64,000 nt of DNA from Hydractinia symbiolongicarpus. Taxonomy: Eukaryota; Cnidaria; Hydrozoa; Anthoathecata; Hydractiniidae. Below the pieces are notes generated by a model, which was not told where the DNA came from, made no database searches, and saw only the letters and a list, made by a program, of their open reading frames with translations. The stretch covers positions 19,466,001-19,530,000 of the forward strand of contig NC_079884.1 of assembly GCF_029227915.1 (NCBI RefSeq), in the 5' to 3' direction. The position numbers and the translations under genes are program-made. Positions 10,876 to 24,715 of the stretch are shown piece by piece; position 1 is the first letter of the stretch; every line of letters begins with the position of its first letter.

Positions 10876-13560
10876 AGGTTTTCGTATTCCCTGAAGAAAG
10901 AACGTTACAACCATGGAGATGGAACTATCAAATCTCATGTCGACGATATAACGAATGATTTAATTTTTTTATACAAAAAGAAATGTTTTATACAAAATAA
11001 ATGTACACCGGCGGCCTATCGGTACAAAAACCGAGCCAAAAAGCGTTGTATATTATAAGAGCAAAAATGAAAAAAACTCTCTTGACGTATTTTACGCCCT
11101 CAAGACGTAACATTGTGTGCTTGGGCGTAAAAATGGCATGAAAAAGGGGTAAATTTAAAGGAATAATATATAAGGATCATTTAGTGGTGAAATAATCAGA
11201 ATTGTGTCCATTGAAATCAAGAAAAAGGAAATTGTAGGTTTTTCACTTCTACCGCCTTACGATTAAGGGTGTAGTTGGTCACATGTCCTCCACAACTCCG
11301 GAACGGCAAGTTTAAAGTGAATTCGGTTAGGCAATTAGAAGTTACCGAACAAAAACCCCAGGGTATGGCATTATTGACCCCCATCCTAAATAGAGTAAAC
11401 AACACCTGGAGTGACGATGGAATTGAAAGTCAACGTGGTATTCTTCCAACTGTATTACTCCCATCCTTTGTATTACTCCCCTCATATTCCTTCATTACAT
11501 GCTAATGCGATTTTCAATAAAGCAGAAAACTCGCAGATGTGCCCTAATGTGGTTTTTCAATTGTCGATTGGTTTGACCAAGACAAATTCGCGGAAAAAAC
11601 CGCGAGGCATGGAAGGCAAGCAAATAGGTTTTAACAAACATTTATTTATTTGGATGATATTTGCTAAGTAAGAACAAAGTGAACAGGTCGTGCAGTTGTA
11701 TGTTTAACACAAGGTAAACAAAGTGAGAAAAGTTGTGCAAGTTCCAATGGTACTACAGTTTATTTTTATGTAGGTACAGCTAAAGCAAATAGTATCAGCT
11801 TAGTAACATTGCACATTTTAATTAATTTTCACTCCCAACTATACATAAGTAACATGGAATGATACATATCAGATAATGAACAACAGACTGTGGCCTGTTT
11901 ATCATTTTATTTCCTTGAAGTTACATGGGTGTTGTTTTTTGAAAATAGCATTTTCCATTGGATGCGTAACACCCGTCCTGTATCATTATGGTCAATGTGG
12001 TTTATTGTATTGACCGCTTGACCCGTCATTGCTTAACATTTTTTAGTAACCTTTATAGGGAAACATATGTTGTATGACTTGAGTTTCATTGGATGTGCAA
12101 CAGCACATCCGTGCTAAGCACTCCACACTGGTTGTACGACATGGTTAAACTGCACTAAGTGGTCAACTTGCCTGAAATGCTAACCTTTGTTGCTTCAATG
12201 AATACTTTTATACTTTATTGACATAAACTGGCTGTTGTATAGGGAGTTTGTTGGATTAAAACATGGTTTTGCTGGCGCAACTTTTATTTACTAAATAAAT
12301 GATGTATATAGCTCATTATATTTCAGTCTTGCGTTTGTGAAAAGTAATAAAAAACGATTTTTAGTAATTAGTCTTGCCTGGTGCAAATGCAAGCGAGACT
12401 TGAGTTTTTTATTGGCTTGCGATACGTTCATGATTAGAAATTGCCTTTATGTACATATGGGAACCACAGAGTATGAGAAATTGGTTGCTAGTCTTCGTCT
12501 CTTAATAAAAGCGATAACTTAGTGGCAGATCGACAAGCAATAAACCCAGCTTCGTTATAACATTGATTCCATAGCTTCATATCTGTACAGCTATCAGCTA
12601 CATCTTGTTTTATTTACATTTCGCATACATTTTGCGAGAATAAGCTTGCGCATGTAGTCATGAACAGCAAGTTCAATAATAATATGCGTATTTTGCTCAA
12701 GCTGATAGCCGAATTGCCATTATGTGCTGAGGACGCCGAAAATGGGATGGCAAGGAGATTTATATCATGGACGAAAATCTGGAAATATCTGCGATGGACA
12801 GCCCTTGTTTTTTTCATAGGCTGAAGACTAGTTTTGAAATAATTGCCCCAGGCGCTTAATTAGACATACTGCTTAACATCCAATAGAATGCCCTTTTTGA
12901 CATGGTCTGTAGAAAAGTTCTACAAATCTGAGCAATTTTTCTGAAGACTAGTTTCATTGTGATGTGGTGTTGTATATATATATATTTCCCAGATCTTCAA
13001 CGCAAATCAAGAGGAAAAATAACGCATGTGAATACAGTAAACGCATACATCAAAGTTAGCCGCTTATTATAGGGCTAATTATACGTTCGCACTTTCCTTC
13101 GATATCGATCAACTATGTACCTTGTTCCATAGCGTGTTCTGCTTTAATCAAAACCAAAAAAAGAACAAGAAGCGACTGCGCATGCAAGATATTCATTTTC
13201 AAACCGATACAACCGGCTAAACAGCCACATTAAAACCGGCTAAACAGCCACATTAGCGGAGTATCGTAGCTAAAATTTGCAAGATTATTATTACAAAAAC
13301 TATGCCCCCTTACTACTTTCTTATTGTGGCTAGCTTCAGGTTGGTAAAGAAAACACAAGAAGAATTAACAATAATGGCTACCTGGCTGTCTATGGCTATC
13401 GTAAGCTGGCCCGCTATATACGTCAGTTAGAGCCAAAAGTAATAAAAACGATTTTTCTAAGATTTACATGGCTAAAAAATGTGATGGTATATCTATTAGC
13501 ATATAGCTAGAAATATAGAAAAAATACAAAGTATTTACAACCAAAAAGATCAAAAAGAGA
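10876..13560. other. Non-coding interval
   Basis: I find no gene, RNA or organised repeat that I can defend. Open frames such as those at 11275-11505 and 12337-12522 show no domains. Confidence 0.4.
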
Positions 13561-13569
13561 TTTTTCCAC

Positions 13570-16500
13570 GCTTGAGCTAAAATGGAATGGCTTTAAAATG
13601 GCAGATTAACTATCAATTTTTCTAACCGCGTCAGAAACATGTATATCTTCAATTAAATCACAGAATGATATTTTATTGAAAAAAATGGTGACTTATAATG
13701 GAATCATACATACTTAAAGTAAATTCTACTGGCCCTTAGATTACACACAATGCAAAATATTGGCAAATTATAATGATAAAAATAGTAACTTAAAGTGGAA
13801 TTATATATACTTAAAGTGGACTCTACTTCGCCTGTAGAAAACTTGATAATTCAGAATATTGACAAATCATAATAATTAAAAAAAAATTGACTTATAGTGG
13901 AATTATACATACTTAAAGTAAATTCTACTGGCCATTAGATTACACACAATGCAAAATATTGGCAAATCATAATGATATAAATAGTAACTTAAAGTGGAAT
14001 TATATATACTTAAAGTGGACTCTACTTCGCCTTTAGAACAAGTATTATTCTAAAATATTGACAACCCGTAATAATTAAAAATTGTTTTGGCTTATAATGG
14101 AATTATACATGGTTAAAATGGATTCTACTGCGCTCTTATATTACACACAATGCAAAATAATGGCAAATCATAATGATAAAAATAGTAACTTAAAGTGGAA
14201 TTAGATATACTTATAGTGGACTCTACTTTGCCTGTAGAAAACTTGATAATTCAAAATATTGACAATTCATAATAATTAAAAAAATATTGACTTATAGTGG
14301 AATTATACATACTTAAAGTGAACTGTAATTCGCCTTTAGAACAAATATTATTCTAAAATAATAACAACTCATAATAATTAAAAATTGTTTTGGCTTATAA
14401 TGGAATTATACATGGTTAAAATGGATTCTACTGCGCTCTTATATTACACACAATGCAAAATAATGGCAAATCATAATGATAAAAATAGTAACTTAAAGTG
14501 GAATTAGATATACTTATAGTGGACTCTACTTTGCCTGTAGAAAACTTGATAATTCAAAATATTGACAATTCATAATAATTAAAAAAATATTGACTTATAG
14601 TGGAATTATACATACTTAAAGTGAACTGTAATTCGCCTTTAGAACAAATATTATTCTAAAATAATAACAACTCATAATAATTAAAAATTGTTTTGGCTTA
14701 TAATGGAATTATACATGGTTAAAATGGATTCTACTGCGCTCTTATATTACACAAAATGAAAAATAATGGCAAATCATAATGATGAAAATAGTAACTTAAA
14801 GTGGAATTATATTTACTTAAAGTGAACTCTACTTCGCCTTTAGAACAAATATTATTCTAAAATATTGACAACCCGTAATAATTAAAAATTGTTTTGGCTT
14901 ATAATGGAATTATACATGGTTAAAATGGATTCTACTGCGCTCTTATATTACACACAATGCAAAATAATGGCAAATCATAATGATAAAAATAGTAACTTAA
15001 AGTGGAATTAGATATACTTAAAGTGGACTCTACTTCGCCTGTAGAAAACTTGATAATTCAAAATATTGACAATTCATAATAATTAAAAAAATATTGACTT
15101 ATAGCGGAATTATACATACTTAAAGTGAACTCTAATTCGCCTTTAGAACAAATATTATTCTAAAATAATAACAACTCATAATAATTAAAAATTGTTTTGG
15201 CTTATAATGGAATTATACATGGTTAAAATGGATTCTACTGCGCTCTTATATTACACAAAATGAAAAATAATGGCAAATCATAATGATGAAAATAGTAACT
15301 TAAAGTGGAATTATATTTACTTAAAGTGAACTCTACTTCGCCTGTAGAAAACTTGTTAATTCAAAATATTGACAATTCATAATAATTAAAAAAAAATTGA
15401 CTTATAGTGGAATTATACATACTTAAAGTGGACTAGACTTCGCCTTTAGAACAAATATTATTCTAAAATAATAACAACTCATAATAATTAAAAATTGTTT
15501 TGGCTTATAATGGAATTATACATGGTTAAAATGGATTCTACTGCGCTCTTATATTACACACAATGCAAAATAATGGCAAATCATAATGATAACAATAGTA
15601 ACTTAAAGTGGAATTATATATACTTAAAGTGGACTCTACTTCGCCTGTAGAAAACTTGATAATTCAAAATATTGACAATTCATAATAATTAAAAAAATAT
15701 TGACTTATAGTGGAATTATACATACTTAAAGTGGACTCTAATTCGCCTTTAGAACAAATATTATTCTAAAATAATAACAACTCATAATAATTAAAAATTG
15801 TTTTGGCTTATAATGGAATTATACATGGTTAAAATGGATTCTACTGCGCTCTTATATTACACACAATGAAAAATAATGGCAAATCATAATGATAAAAATA
15901 GTAACTTAAAGTGGAATTATATATACTTAAAGTGAACTCTACTTCGCCTGTAGAAAACTTGTTTATTCAAAATATTGACAATTCATAATAATTAAAAAAA
16001 TTGACTTATAGTGGAATTATACATACTTAAAGTAAATTCTACTGGCCATTAGATTACACACAATGCAAAATATTGGCAAATTATAATGATAAAAGTAGTA
16101 ACTTAAAGTGGAATTATACATACTTAAAGTGGACTCTACTTCGCCTTTAGAACAAATATTATTCTATAATATTGACAACTCATAATAATTAAAAATTGTT
16201 CTGGCTTATAGTGGAATTATACATGGTTAAAATGGATTCTACTGCGCTCTTCCATTACACACAATGAAAAGTAGTGTCAAATCATGATGATAAAAAATAG
16301 TAGCTTAAAGTGGAATTATATATACTTAAAGTGGACTATACTTTGCATTTAGAACGCATAATAATTCAAAATACTAACAACTCATAATAGTTAAAAATAT
16401 ATTGTCTTATAGTGTAATTATACATGGTTAAAATGGATTCTACTGCGCCCTTAGATTACACACAATGGAAAATAGTGGCAAATCATAATAATAAAAAATA

Positions 16501-16650
16501 GCAACTTAAGGTGGAATTATACATGCTTAAAAAGGACTCCACTTAGCCTTTAGAAAACTTGATAATTCAAAATATTGACAAATCATAATAATTAAAAAAA
16601 AATTGACTTATAGTGGAATTATACATACTTAAAATGGACTCTTCTTTGCC
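13570..16650. repeat. Higher-order tandem array (101-bp monomer, 303-bp unit)
   Basis: The landmark CTTATAATGGAATTATACAT recurs at 14091, 14394, 14697, 14898, 15201, 15504 and 15807. Spacing is 303 bases except one of 201. Each 303-bp unit holds three related ~101-bp monomers, and each monomer has a pair of CTTA(A/T)A(G/A)TGGA motifs (for example ACTTAAAGTGGAATTATA then ACTTAAAGTGGACTCTACT). Copies at the edges are more diverged. The 201-bp gap is a unit that lost one monomer. No open frame runs through it. The motif is the one found at element ends near 9.33 and 37.2-37.5 kb, so the array may derive from amplified subterminal repeats of a transposon (inference). Confidence 0.9.
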
Positions 16651-19600
16651 CTTAAAACACAGTGTATATAAATTTTAAGTTTGGTTTTGCTTTTACTAGC
16701 CCATATGATGTTAGTATAAAGTTGAAAAAAATTATAATCTATAGCTTCTTAATCTAGGAAGAAGGTAGTAGAAACTATGACAATACTTCTGATATGACAA
16801 CTTACTTTCTATGTGATTAGAGTTTGTGTTATACTAACTTCGTTGATTATGTGGCCAGTTCACACACACTTTAGACTTTAGAGAAGAAGTTTATAATAAT
16901 TATTTATGGTTACTAAGTTTTCCTTTTTTAAAGAGTTATATTGTATCAATAGGCCTAAAGTAACACGGGCTACGTGATGTCACAGAGTTATGAAATAATG
17001 TTTAAAAAAATGCACACACTCGCTAACATATTGTGAAATTTTCTAAGACACAATGAAATTATCACTTTTAAGTATGTTTTTATGTTCAACAAAGGTGAAT
17101 GTATCAGCCTCACCGTAACGTTAATGAGGGAATCAGTTCAAGAAGAACGGCTTTTATTACTTTGTTTCAATAAACAAACATTTTACCGATCCACATATCA
17201 CTACGAACAAGCGATTGCAAATGCAGACTACCACAAAAACTTACCAAAAAGAACATTAAAAGAAAAATTTTTTTTAAAGGTTTTCAATCCTCCGTACAGT
17301 ATGAATTTTAAATCATTTTTCCAGGAATTATAATCAACATAAAGCTGCAGGCCGTGTACAGAAGGAGAAATCGATTTTTTAGCACCCAATTTCACATAGT
17401 CAAAAAACACCCTGGCTGCCATGCAAGAAGAAAGCATGCGATCGAACAAATTAATTTTGATTATGTGAATGGTCCAAGGCCTGCGTACTATAATGTAATG
17501 TAATCTGACATAGATCTCTATCATGATTATTATTAACATAATAACAGCCATCATGAATTGTCCACGCAAGTGGATAAATTGCCCGAGAGCCAGCGCATGC
17601 GCACACTTTATTTCCTCCGTGGAATCCCGTGTGTACTCATCAATATCATCAATAGACATGAAAAAGAAAATTATCGAAGCTAAAATATAGTACAAAAAAA
17701 ATTGAAGAGAAGTCTAAAAAACGATAAATTCGATACGAAAGCGAATTATATAACGAAATTAATGAAATGAAATTTAATAATCGACGTGTAAAACACAAGA
17801 GGGTGTTACAAAAATGATAAAAAATCATTAAAGGAAATGAACAAAATAATTTGTGTTCTTTCTACACCTTCTCTCTACCTTCTACTTGATAATTTTTCGT
17901 GATCGAATTATGAAGTGAAGTAGGATGCTGGGTATTTCTCAGCTTTGGAAATACAGTCATCTAGTTCTTCAAATTATTAAATAAGTCATAAATTCGATAT
18001 ATCATTACACTACCGGGCGCAGAAAATCATGCCTGTGTCAGTTGTCTTCGATTGTTGAAACAAAAATTTCATGAAAGTGAAACACAATATAAGTTCTTTT
18101 TTCTGTTTTCTGTTCGTTAAGCCATCTAAAAGCATGTTAAAACTCTTCCAACTGCCGTATTTTATCTCAGAATATAGTTAGACAGCAAGTATTAAGCATC
18201 AGCCACTAAAAACAAAATAAATACTTAATCATTGCCTCTATGCACAAAAACAATGTGAAGGATTTTTCATGTTAAACTAAGAAATCGGTCTCTAAATAAT
18301 GCATGTCTTACCACTTACTACCTGCAATTGAAACAAAAAAAAGATGTTTAACAGCCTATGTTACTTTGTTTTATTCCTATAAATAATACGATAGATTAAG
18401 ATTTCTTGATTAAATCGCGCTTTTTTCCTCCTAGGCATGATTTAAAGTTAAAGGCCGCCATAAATTAATGGTTTGGGTTCAGGTCTGCAATTTTAATCCA
18501 GCTTCCTAAGCGGCGCATGTAAACAAAAATGGTAAGCTGAGTAAATCTTTCGCGCCAACCGTTAGCACAAACGCTAAAACAACATGTTAATAATATATAA
18601 TAAAGATAATAAATTAGCAACCAAATTAAGCACACTCAAACACAAAAATGTGGTGAGATTTGTCTGTCCAAGAACAAATGGCTTTTTGTTTGAACTTTGT
18701 CATACTTGAGATCTATGGCGATATTGTACACAACTTAGCTATATAGGAGATCTGCTATGCTAACAAGCATTATATATGTGTTAAAAAAACAATTGAACTA
18801 TATTCGCCAAGGCGCAATTGGATTACAATATTTGCATTCGATAAACATTGTATAGCTAGCTAGCTCATCAAGATTTTTAACCGTCAAATTTATTAGTCAC
18901 ATGGAAGAAATGATGGTAAAAGCTGCTGATTTTGATCTAACAAACCATTATCACAACATCAACAGGAAATAATCTAAAAGGAATGACATTGGCATACAGC
19001 ACCAGAATTGTGTATAAGGTGAAGTGAGAAAAGCCTTCAGTAAAAACTCTTGTGGTATCTCAACATATAAAGTGCTGTCACACCTACAATCTGCTTTGCT
19101 TGGTGTCAGATGTCCCGCCCAGTTCTCAGTGATGTGATGGTTTGTTGTACCTAGCTAGCTGCTACCTATTGAAAAAAATGGCCTGATATAGCTGCATTTA
19201 ATAGTGCCCTTATGCTGACTTTGATCAGTCTTCTTGTTTTGATATGGTTACAAAACCATGGAGTGTTTGTCAAGATGAGAGACAGTTATGGTTGTCAGAG
19301 GTAAATATAGCTAAATTTTTGTTTTAGTCTGGATTACCTAATATATAAATGAAGCTAGGTATATTTTGATTTTTATGTCCTAACACAGCCTTTCTAATTC
19401 TCGTCGGCACTCTGCAATAGCTGAAGCGAATGCTGACATGTTAACAAAAAGTGTTGATTCGCGTTGGCAAATTTTTGCGGACATGGTTTATCTTAAAGTT
19501 GGATATAACTTGAACTTACAAAAGTTTTGCTCTCATTTTCTCTTAATATAAATGCCGTTCATGTATATATTACCAATGTGTAGCACAAGTTTGCCGACGT

Positions 19601-20432
19601 GAAGCAGGAAAATGGCATTTCATGTCAGCTGTTTTTTACCGACGTAATAAATTGAATTAGAAAGGCTGTAACAAACTAACAAACTTTGATGTGTAGCTAC
19701 CAATTTAAAGATATGCCAAACCCTTTTACCCATGTTGAGGATAATGTTTATATTTCCTAAATTATTCAGTTTAAATCTATAAAAGTATATGTTCTGAAAG
19801 CTCATTAAATTTCCTGTCTAGCCACGCTATTCTTATTCATTAAAAAAATGGAAAGGCTTAAATAATTATCAAATACGTTTGCAAAGTCTCTGATACTTGA
19901 GGGTAGAAGGTATACAAGCATGTTACTTTTATATTGTAAAAAAAAAATAATCAACTCTACATGGGCATGAAAAAGGTGTCTGCGTTTTTCCTACTCCCTC
20001 GTTTATAAAAATAACGTTTATCACACGGTAACATCAGAATCATACATTTTTGTCAAAAAAACAAACACCATTGGAAAGGTAAATATCTTGAGAATAATAA
20101 TGTGCTCATTTTGCACCTTAAAATGTACGGTAACATTAAGAAAAATATGTTTTAAACATTCTCATGCTTTAATTTGAAACAAATAAAATAAAATCTCTTT
20201 GTGTTTACATGCTCTGCATGATACAGAATAATGCTAAAGGTGTCACAATTCTATAACACATGGCTATTGAAAAAACATTTGCATCAAGATTTAAAATCTT
20301 TTTTAATTTTTTAACAAAGAAAATTAGGAAAAAATGTTTGTTGTTTTATATTTTCCTAATTACCTTATTTTGCGTTATAATCTAAGATTTCTTATTTTCA
20401 ATAAATATACTATGGATCGTTGGTATTGGTTT

Positions 20433-20546
20433 CAACCTGCTAACTGACTGTCTAACTATGTCCAAAATAAGTGATTGCAACGGCACAGTCAACCTGCTAA
20501 CTGACTATCTAACTATGTCCCAAATAAGTGATTGCAACGGAGTTTT
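20433..20546 (+). repeat. Tandem duplication, 57-bp unit
   Basis: CAACCTGCTAACTGACT and the following ~50 bases recur 57 bases later with only a few changes. Confidence 0.85.
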
Positions 20547-22699
20547 AAACTTTATTCCTAAACTATCTTTAAACACTTGAAACTAATTTGTCATTTGTCA
20601 TTCAAAGATTTTTTTCCCACAGGCGGGTTCAAACCCTGAAGTTCTTCCTTGGTGTTACGGGTGGCATAATATATATATACAACAACGAACTGTTTTACTT
20701 ATAAATCTCTTTAAGTTTGCTTAATTATTTTTATTTATAAGAACACTTTCACTAAGGCTTTCCCGAAACTCTGTTTCGAACATCGTGTAAATGGTGTAAT
20801 TTCACTGAAATAAGTGCACTAATTTATTTACACAGTCTTTTGCGAGACCAACGATATAAGTAAATGTGAAAAAGTGTCTCTAATTCCACATATCACAAAA
20901 CTTAACAGTCTTCAATGCAATTTCAATGCAATTTAATTTCATCTGGTAGCTTTCATTAAATCACAAGTATGCTGGAAATTATTGTGAATAAAGCTTTTGT
21001 CCTAGCCGTTCACAGCCACTACACTGTAGCCATAATTTTAACTTAAAGGGAAACAACACAAAAAATGAAAATTTGATATCACCTTCCTTTTGACCTTAAA
21101 TTTAAAATAATACAAATGAATACAAATATTTATTTTTAAACAACTGTTTTTGGTCTTCATGAGTTGCTGTACTTGAGCGTTTCCACATGGTGGCTGAAAA
21201 TGAAGGAGTCTGGGTTTGACTAAATTTGTGATATTTTTACGGGCAAAACAAACTTGTTGAAGCACGGAGTGTTGCAGAGTGTCTTCAAACGAACCATCTT
21301 TATCCAATATAATAGACGATTAAAACTTGCCATATTTACACAAACTCAAGTCATATATTAGGCACAAATACAAAATATCATATGTGAATTAAATTAGACA
21401 TGTTAGAGGATGCTAGCAGGCCAGCTCAAGAATATAAAATTTTGTTAAAAAAACATTGCACATCCCTTTGTCAGTTATAGTTTTCTTTTAAACGAAATCT
21501 TTGTTGTAGAAGCTCGTAAAATCTCTGCTTTTGTTTTCCATTGAATAAGACCTGTTATTATATACCATTTATAAAAGGCGGAGGAGAGCAGAACTTGTTA
21601 AATTTTTTTTTTGAAACTTTGGCATATTTATAAAAAAAAGTTATAACAAAAACGAAAGAAATATTTACAAATGGGCTGTTCATTTCCATTTTGGGTACAT
21701 AAGGAAACAAAAGCAATGTACATGATTGGACCATATTAAAAGTGTCAATCAAACATAAAAAACATTTTCAGAGAAAAAATAAATTGTTGTACATACACTA
21801 AATATGATCTAGTCTACCCAAAATTTAAACTGTCTGTTTAATAAAATTGTTTTGAAAACAAAAATAATATAAAAATAAATAATTATAACTGCTAGTTGTT
21901 GTGATTAATCAACTGTTGTACTTGGGAAGTTATTTTTCTTGTCGAACATTGTGGAGCCATTGCTTGCAAAGAGTTGGATATTTTTTTATTGGATGTGTTT
22001 TAGTAACCAATAGCTCGACGACTAACTATGTCGAAGTTATTTAGAAGAAAGACAAGAAAGACAACAAGAAAGTTAAACATTTTGAATGCTATGATGGAAC
22101 TACGATAAGAAATGTTTTGCCCGCTAGTGACATAATATCTTCCTGGGTTTCATTTTTTTATTTTTAAAGAGATCCGTCTAACGACTGAAAAAACAGTACT
22201 TTAATGGCTAAAAAAGACTTATTAGAAAAAGATTTGAGTTGTATGATTTATTTATTTTAATCGGTGGGTAAATAACTGTTGTTTAAGAGGTTTTTATTTT
22301 TTTGCGTTGTTTCCCTTTAAGATATTTGCAAAATTTATTTGTAATATTGTGTAAGAAATCATAAGCTTCAAAGTAACAGATTATACATCTTTCGAAAAAT
22401 ATTTAAAATGTTGAAGGTAAAAAAACATTTGTGAATATATGTTAGAACGTCTTCTCTTTGCTTATTTATTATGAGTGATAGGTGCTGGTTCTTTTGTTAC
22501 ACCTTGCGTCTCTGTGTAAATTATCTCAAACACTTTTTTAATAAAAAAGTACTTTTGCCTGAGCCTCAATTTTTGTAAATTAACTCACAAATGAGACTAA
22601 GATTATCTTGGTATTTTCTTAGCTTCTGTTTGAATATACTGGCTAAAACATGCATAGAGGAGTGTTCTTTTTTTAATGTGATTTTCAGTTGTGGCTGCA

Positions 22700-23030
22700 T
22701 GTAGCAAAATTCAAGAGAGTTAAAAACATTCCTATTCAAGAAAAAATCAAGGAAAATTCACTCATATTCAAGAAAAAATCGTATATTCAAGGAAAAATCA
22801 CTCATATTCAAGGAAAATTGTAGACATAGAACCTTTACGTATAATTTCAAGGTTACGAAAATCATTCAAGGTTGTGGAAGTCATTTAAGGTTGCAAAAAT
22901 TATTCTAGCGTGCGTAAATCATCCTTAAAGGTTGCAAAAATCATTAAGGCTGCGAAAATCATTCAAGGTTACAAGAATTATTTAAGGGTGCGTAAATCAT
23001 TCATGGGATCGAAAGTTCACTCAAGGTGAT
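22700..23030 (+). repeat. Degenerate short tandem repeat
   Basis: A run of variants of (T)ATTCAAGGAAAAATCA followed by variants of AAGGTTGCAAAAATCATT, with a period of roughly 20-27 bases. Confidence 0.7.
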
Positions 23031-23246
23031 CTATGGGCTATACAGGCTTTATGTCTTCAGCTAATTGTCTAGAAATTAGTCTGGGCTGTGTTTTTATGCA
23101 CGTAAAGCACACTGCAATCAACATGGTGGAAAATCAAAACATGACTAATGGAAAACCTGACTTAGGTCTTAATTCATCACATTTATGATTATGACGTGAC
23201 TTTCATCGCAATAAATTATTTCTGCCTTACTTTTTGCATTAATTAC

Positions 23247-23591
23247 TTAGGATCCAGACTCATTAAACGATAGGGTCAGCAAATTTAAATTTTCTATCGC
23301 GAGATATATTCTATCCTGGATAAGTTCAATCTCTTCACTATGAACAGACTGGCTTTGTATATCATTTGTAAGTGGATAGCTCGTTAAAGTATTCTTCCAG
23401 TCCATACACTCCACGCATTCATCTATTTTTCTTGTATCATGTTTGCTATTTTTGAATGTTATGAATATTCGGTAGACCAGACCCACCACCATACCTCTAG
23501 CCTCATGCTCCAGTGCTTCTGGGTCACATGTTGATTCGTCTGTTTTCACTTTCTTATTTTTTTTTGAATGGAATTTGATATTACTTATCAA
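23247..23591 (-). CDS. Hypothetical 114-codon ORF
   Basis: This minus-strand frame has a more protein-like composition than its surroundings (a KKNKKVK basic stretch, an acidic CDPEALEHEARG segment, C-terminal helices such as EEIELIQDRIYLAIENL). I do not recognise a domain, and no splice partners or promoter were identified. It may be a pseudogene fragment or chance. Confidence 0.25.
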   Translation of the reverse strand: MISNIKFHSKKNKKVKTDESTCDPEALEHEARGMVVGLVYRIFITFKNSKHDTRKIDECVECMDWKNTLTSYPLTNDIQSQSVHSEEIELIQDRIYLAIENLNLLTLSFNESGS

Positions 23592-24140
23592 ATGCCAAAA
23601 TTTGCTTCAATATGAATGTTTTTTCTTTTTTTTTATGTTTTTCCTGCTTTGAATATGAATGATTTTTAAGTTCTTGAATTTTGCTACAAATAATCAACCA
23701 TAGATATGTTTATTTGTTACACTTTTTCAGCCTCAATAGGAAAAAAAAAACGATGCATTTGATATTAGTGTGGATGGATGCTTTTTAAAAGTATTAGTTC
23801 TACATATGGATATAGTTATACTTATTTGCGTGTTATTATTTTTATATACTCTTTTGAGAAGATCTTGAATAATTGAATTTTGGAATAGTGAAATATCAAC
23901 AATTGTCATCACGTAAAGGTTTAAGTGCAAAATACCTTGAATTGAAAAAAGAATTAAAAAAAACCATTCAAGAACACTCAGCAATAAATTAAGAGATTGG
24001 TTTGCAAAATAATGTATTTAATTTTACTTATCTGGATGGCATTTACGAACTTTCCTGTTGAGCAGAACATGCTTTCAATTCAATCTTTTTTACAGTAACT
24101 TCTACATGTCCCACAAGTACAGATCGATCACTTGTTAATA

Positions 24141-24581
24141 GTGTGACTTTCCACAGTGCATGATAGGCTTTTTTTCTGTTAGCAGAAATTGTTTCCCCAG
24201 AAAGTTATTTTTAAAAAAAAATCAGTCGTGGGCCCCATTTAGCTGCTTTAAATTGTTTTAACTAGTATTTTCCTCCAAAAAAATATTCTGATGTCCAATA
24301 AAAGCAGAATCCAAAAACACAAATCAACGTATACATTTCTATATAAAATGACTTTCCACTGTAAATGGTAGGTTGCATTTCCTGTTAACAGGAATTGTTT
24401 CCTCAGAAAATTTTTTTTAAAAAAAATTAGTCTTGGGCCCCATTTGCTGGTTTGAATTATTTTAATTAATATTTTCCTCAAAAAATCTCCGTAATACAAA
24501 AAAAATAAATAAACTAATCTTTTTCTTAGCATGATTTTCCACTGTGAATGTAAAAGTTGTATTTTCTGTTAGTAGAAATTG
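24141..24581. repeat. Three tandem diverged copies, ~195-bp unit
   Basis: The landmark GACTTTCCAC(A/T)GT...TCTGTTAGCAGAAATTG occurs at about 24146, 24350 and 24533. Copies one and two also share a GGGCCCCATTT block. Confidence 0.7.
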
Positions 24582-24715
24582 TGAATTGGGTGCCAACCAT
24601 TGTCGATTTTTCATAGTGGTGCATTTTTAACAGCGAGATAGTTTATGCAGCGTCTGCATCTTGTTTATGTTGGTATGGGTGTAATTCTTTTCTTTTTTAA
24701 TTTTTTAATTTTTAG

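Larger units (their letters stand above)
16651..24140. other. Long non-coding interval
   Basis: No gene is supported. Local features inside it (a tandem duplication at 20433, a degenerate repeat at 22.7-23.0 kb, a weak ORF at 23.3-23.6 kb) are listed separately. Confidence 0.4.

Noticed and set aside
13570-16650. Regularly spaced repeats resembling a CRISPR array
   Set aside because: The whole ~101-bp unit is repeated with no unique spacers, and the context is eukaryotic; it is a satellite.
17228-17695. 155-codon minus-strand open frame
   Set aside because: No domain or convincing composition; its hydrophobic runs come from AT-rich sequence. There is no splice or promoter support.
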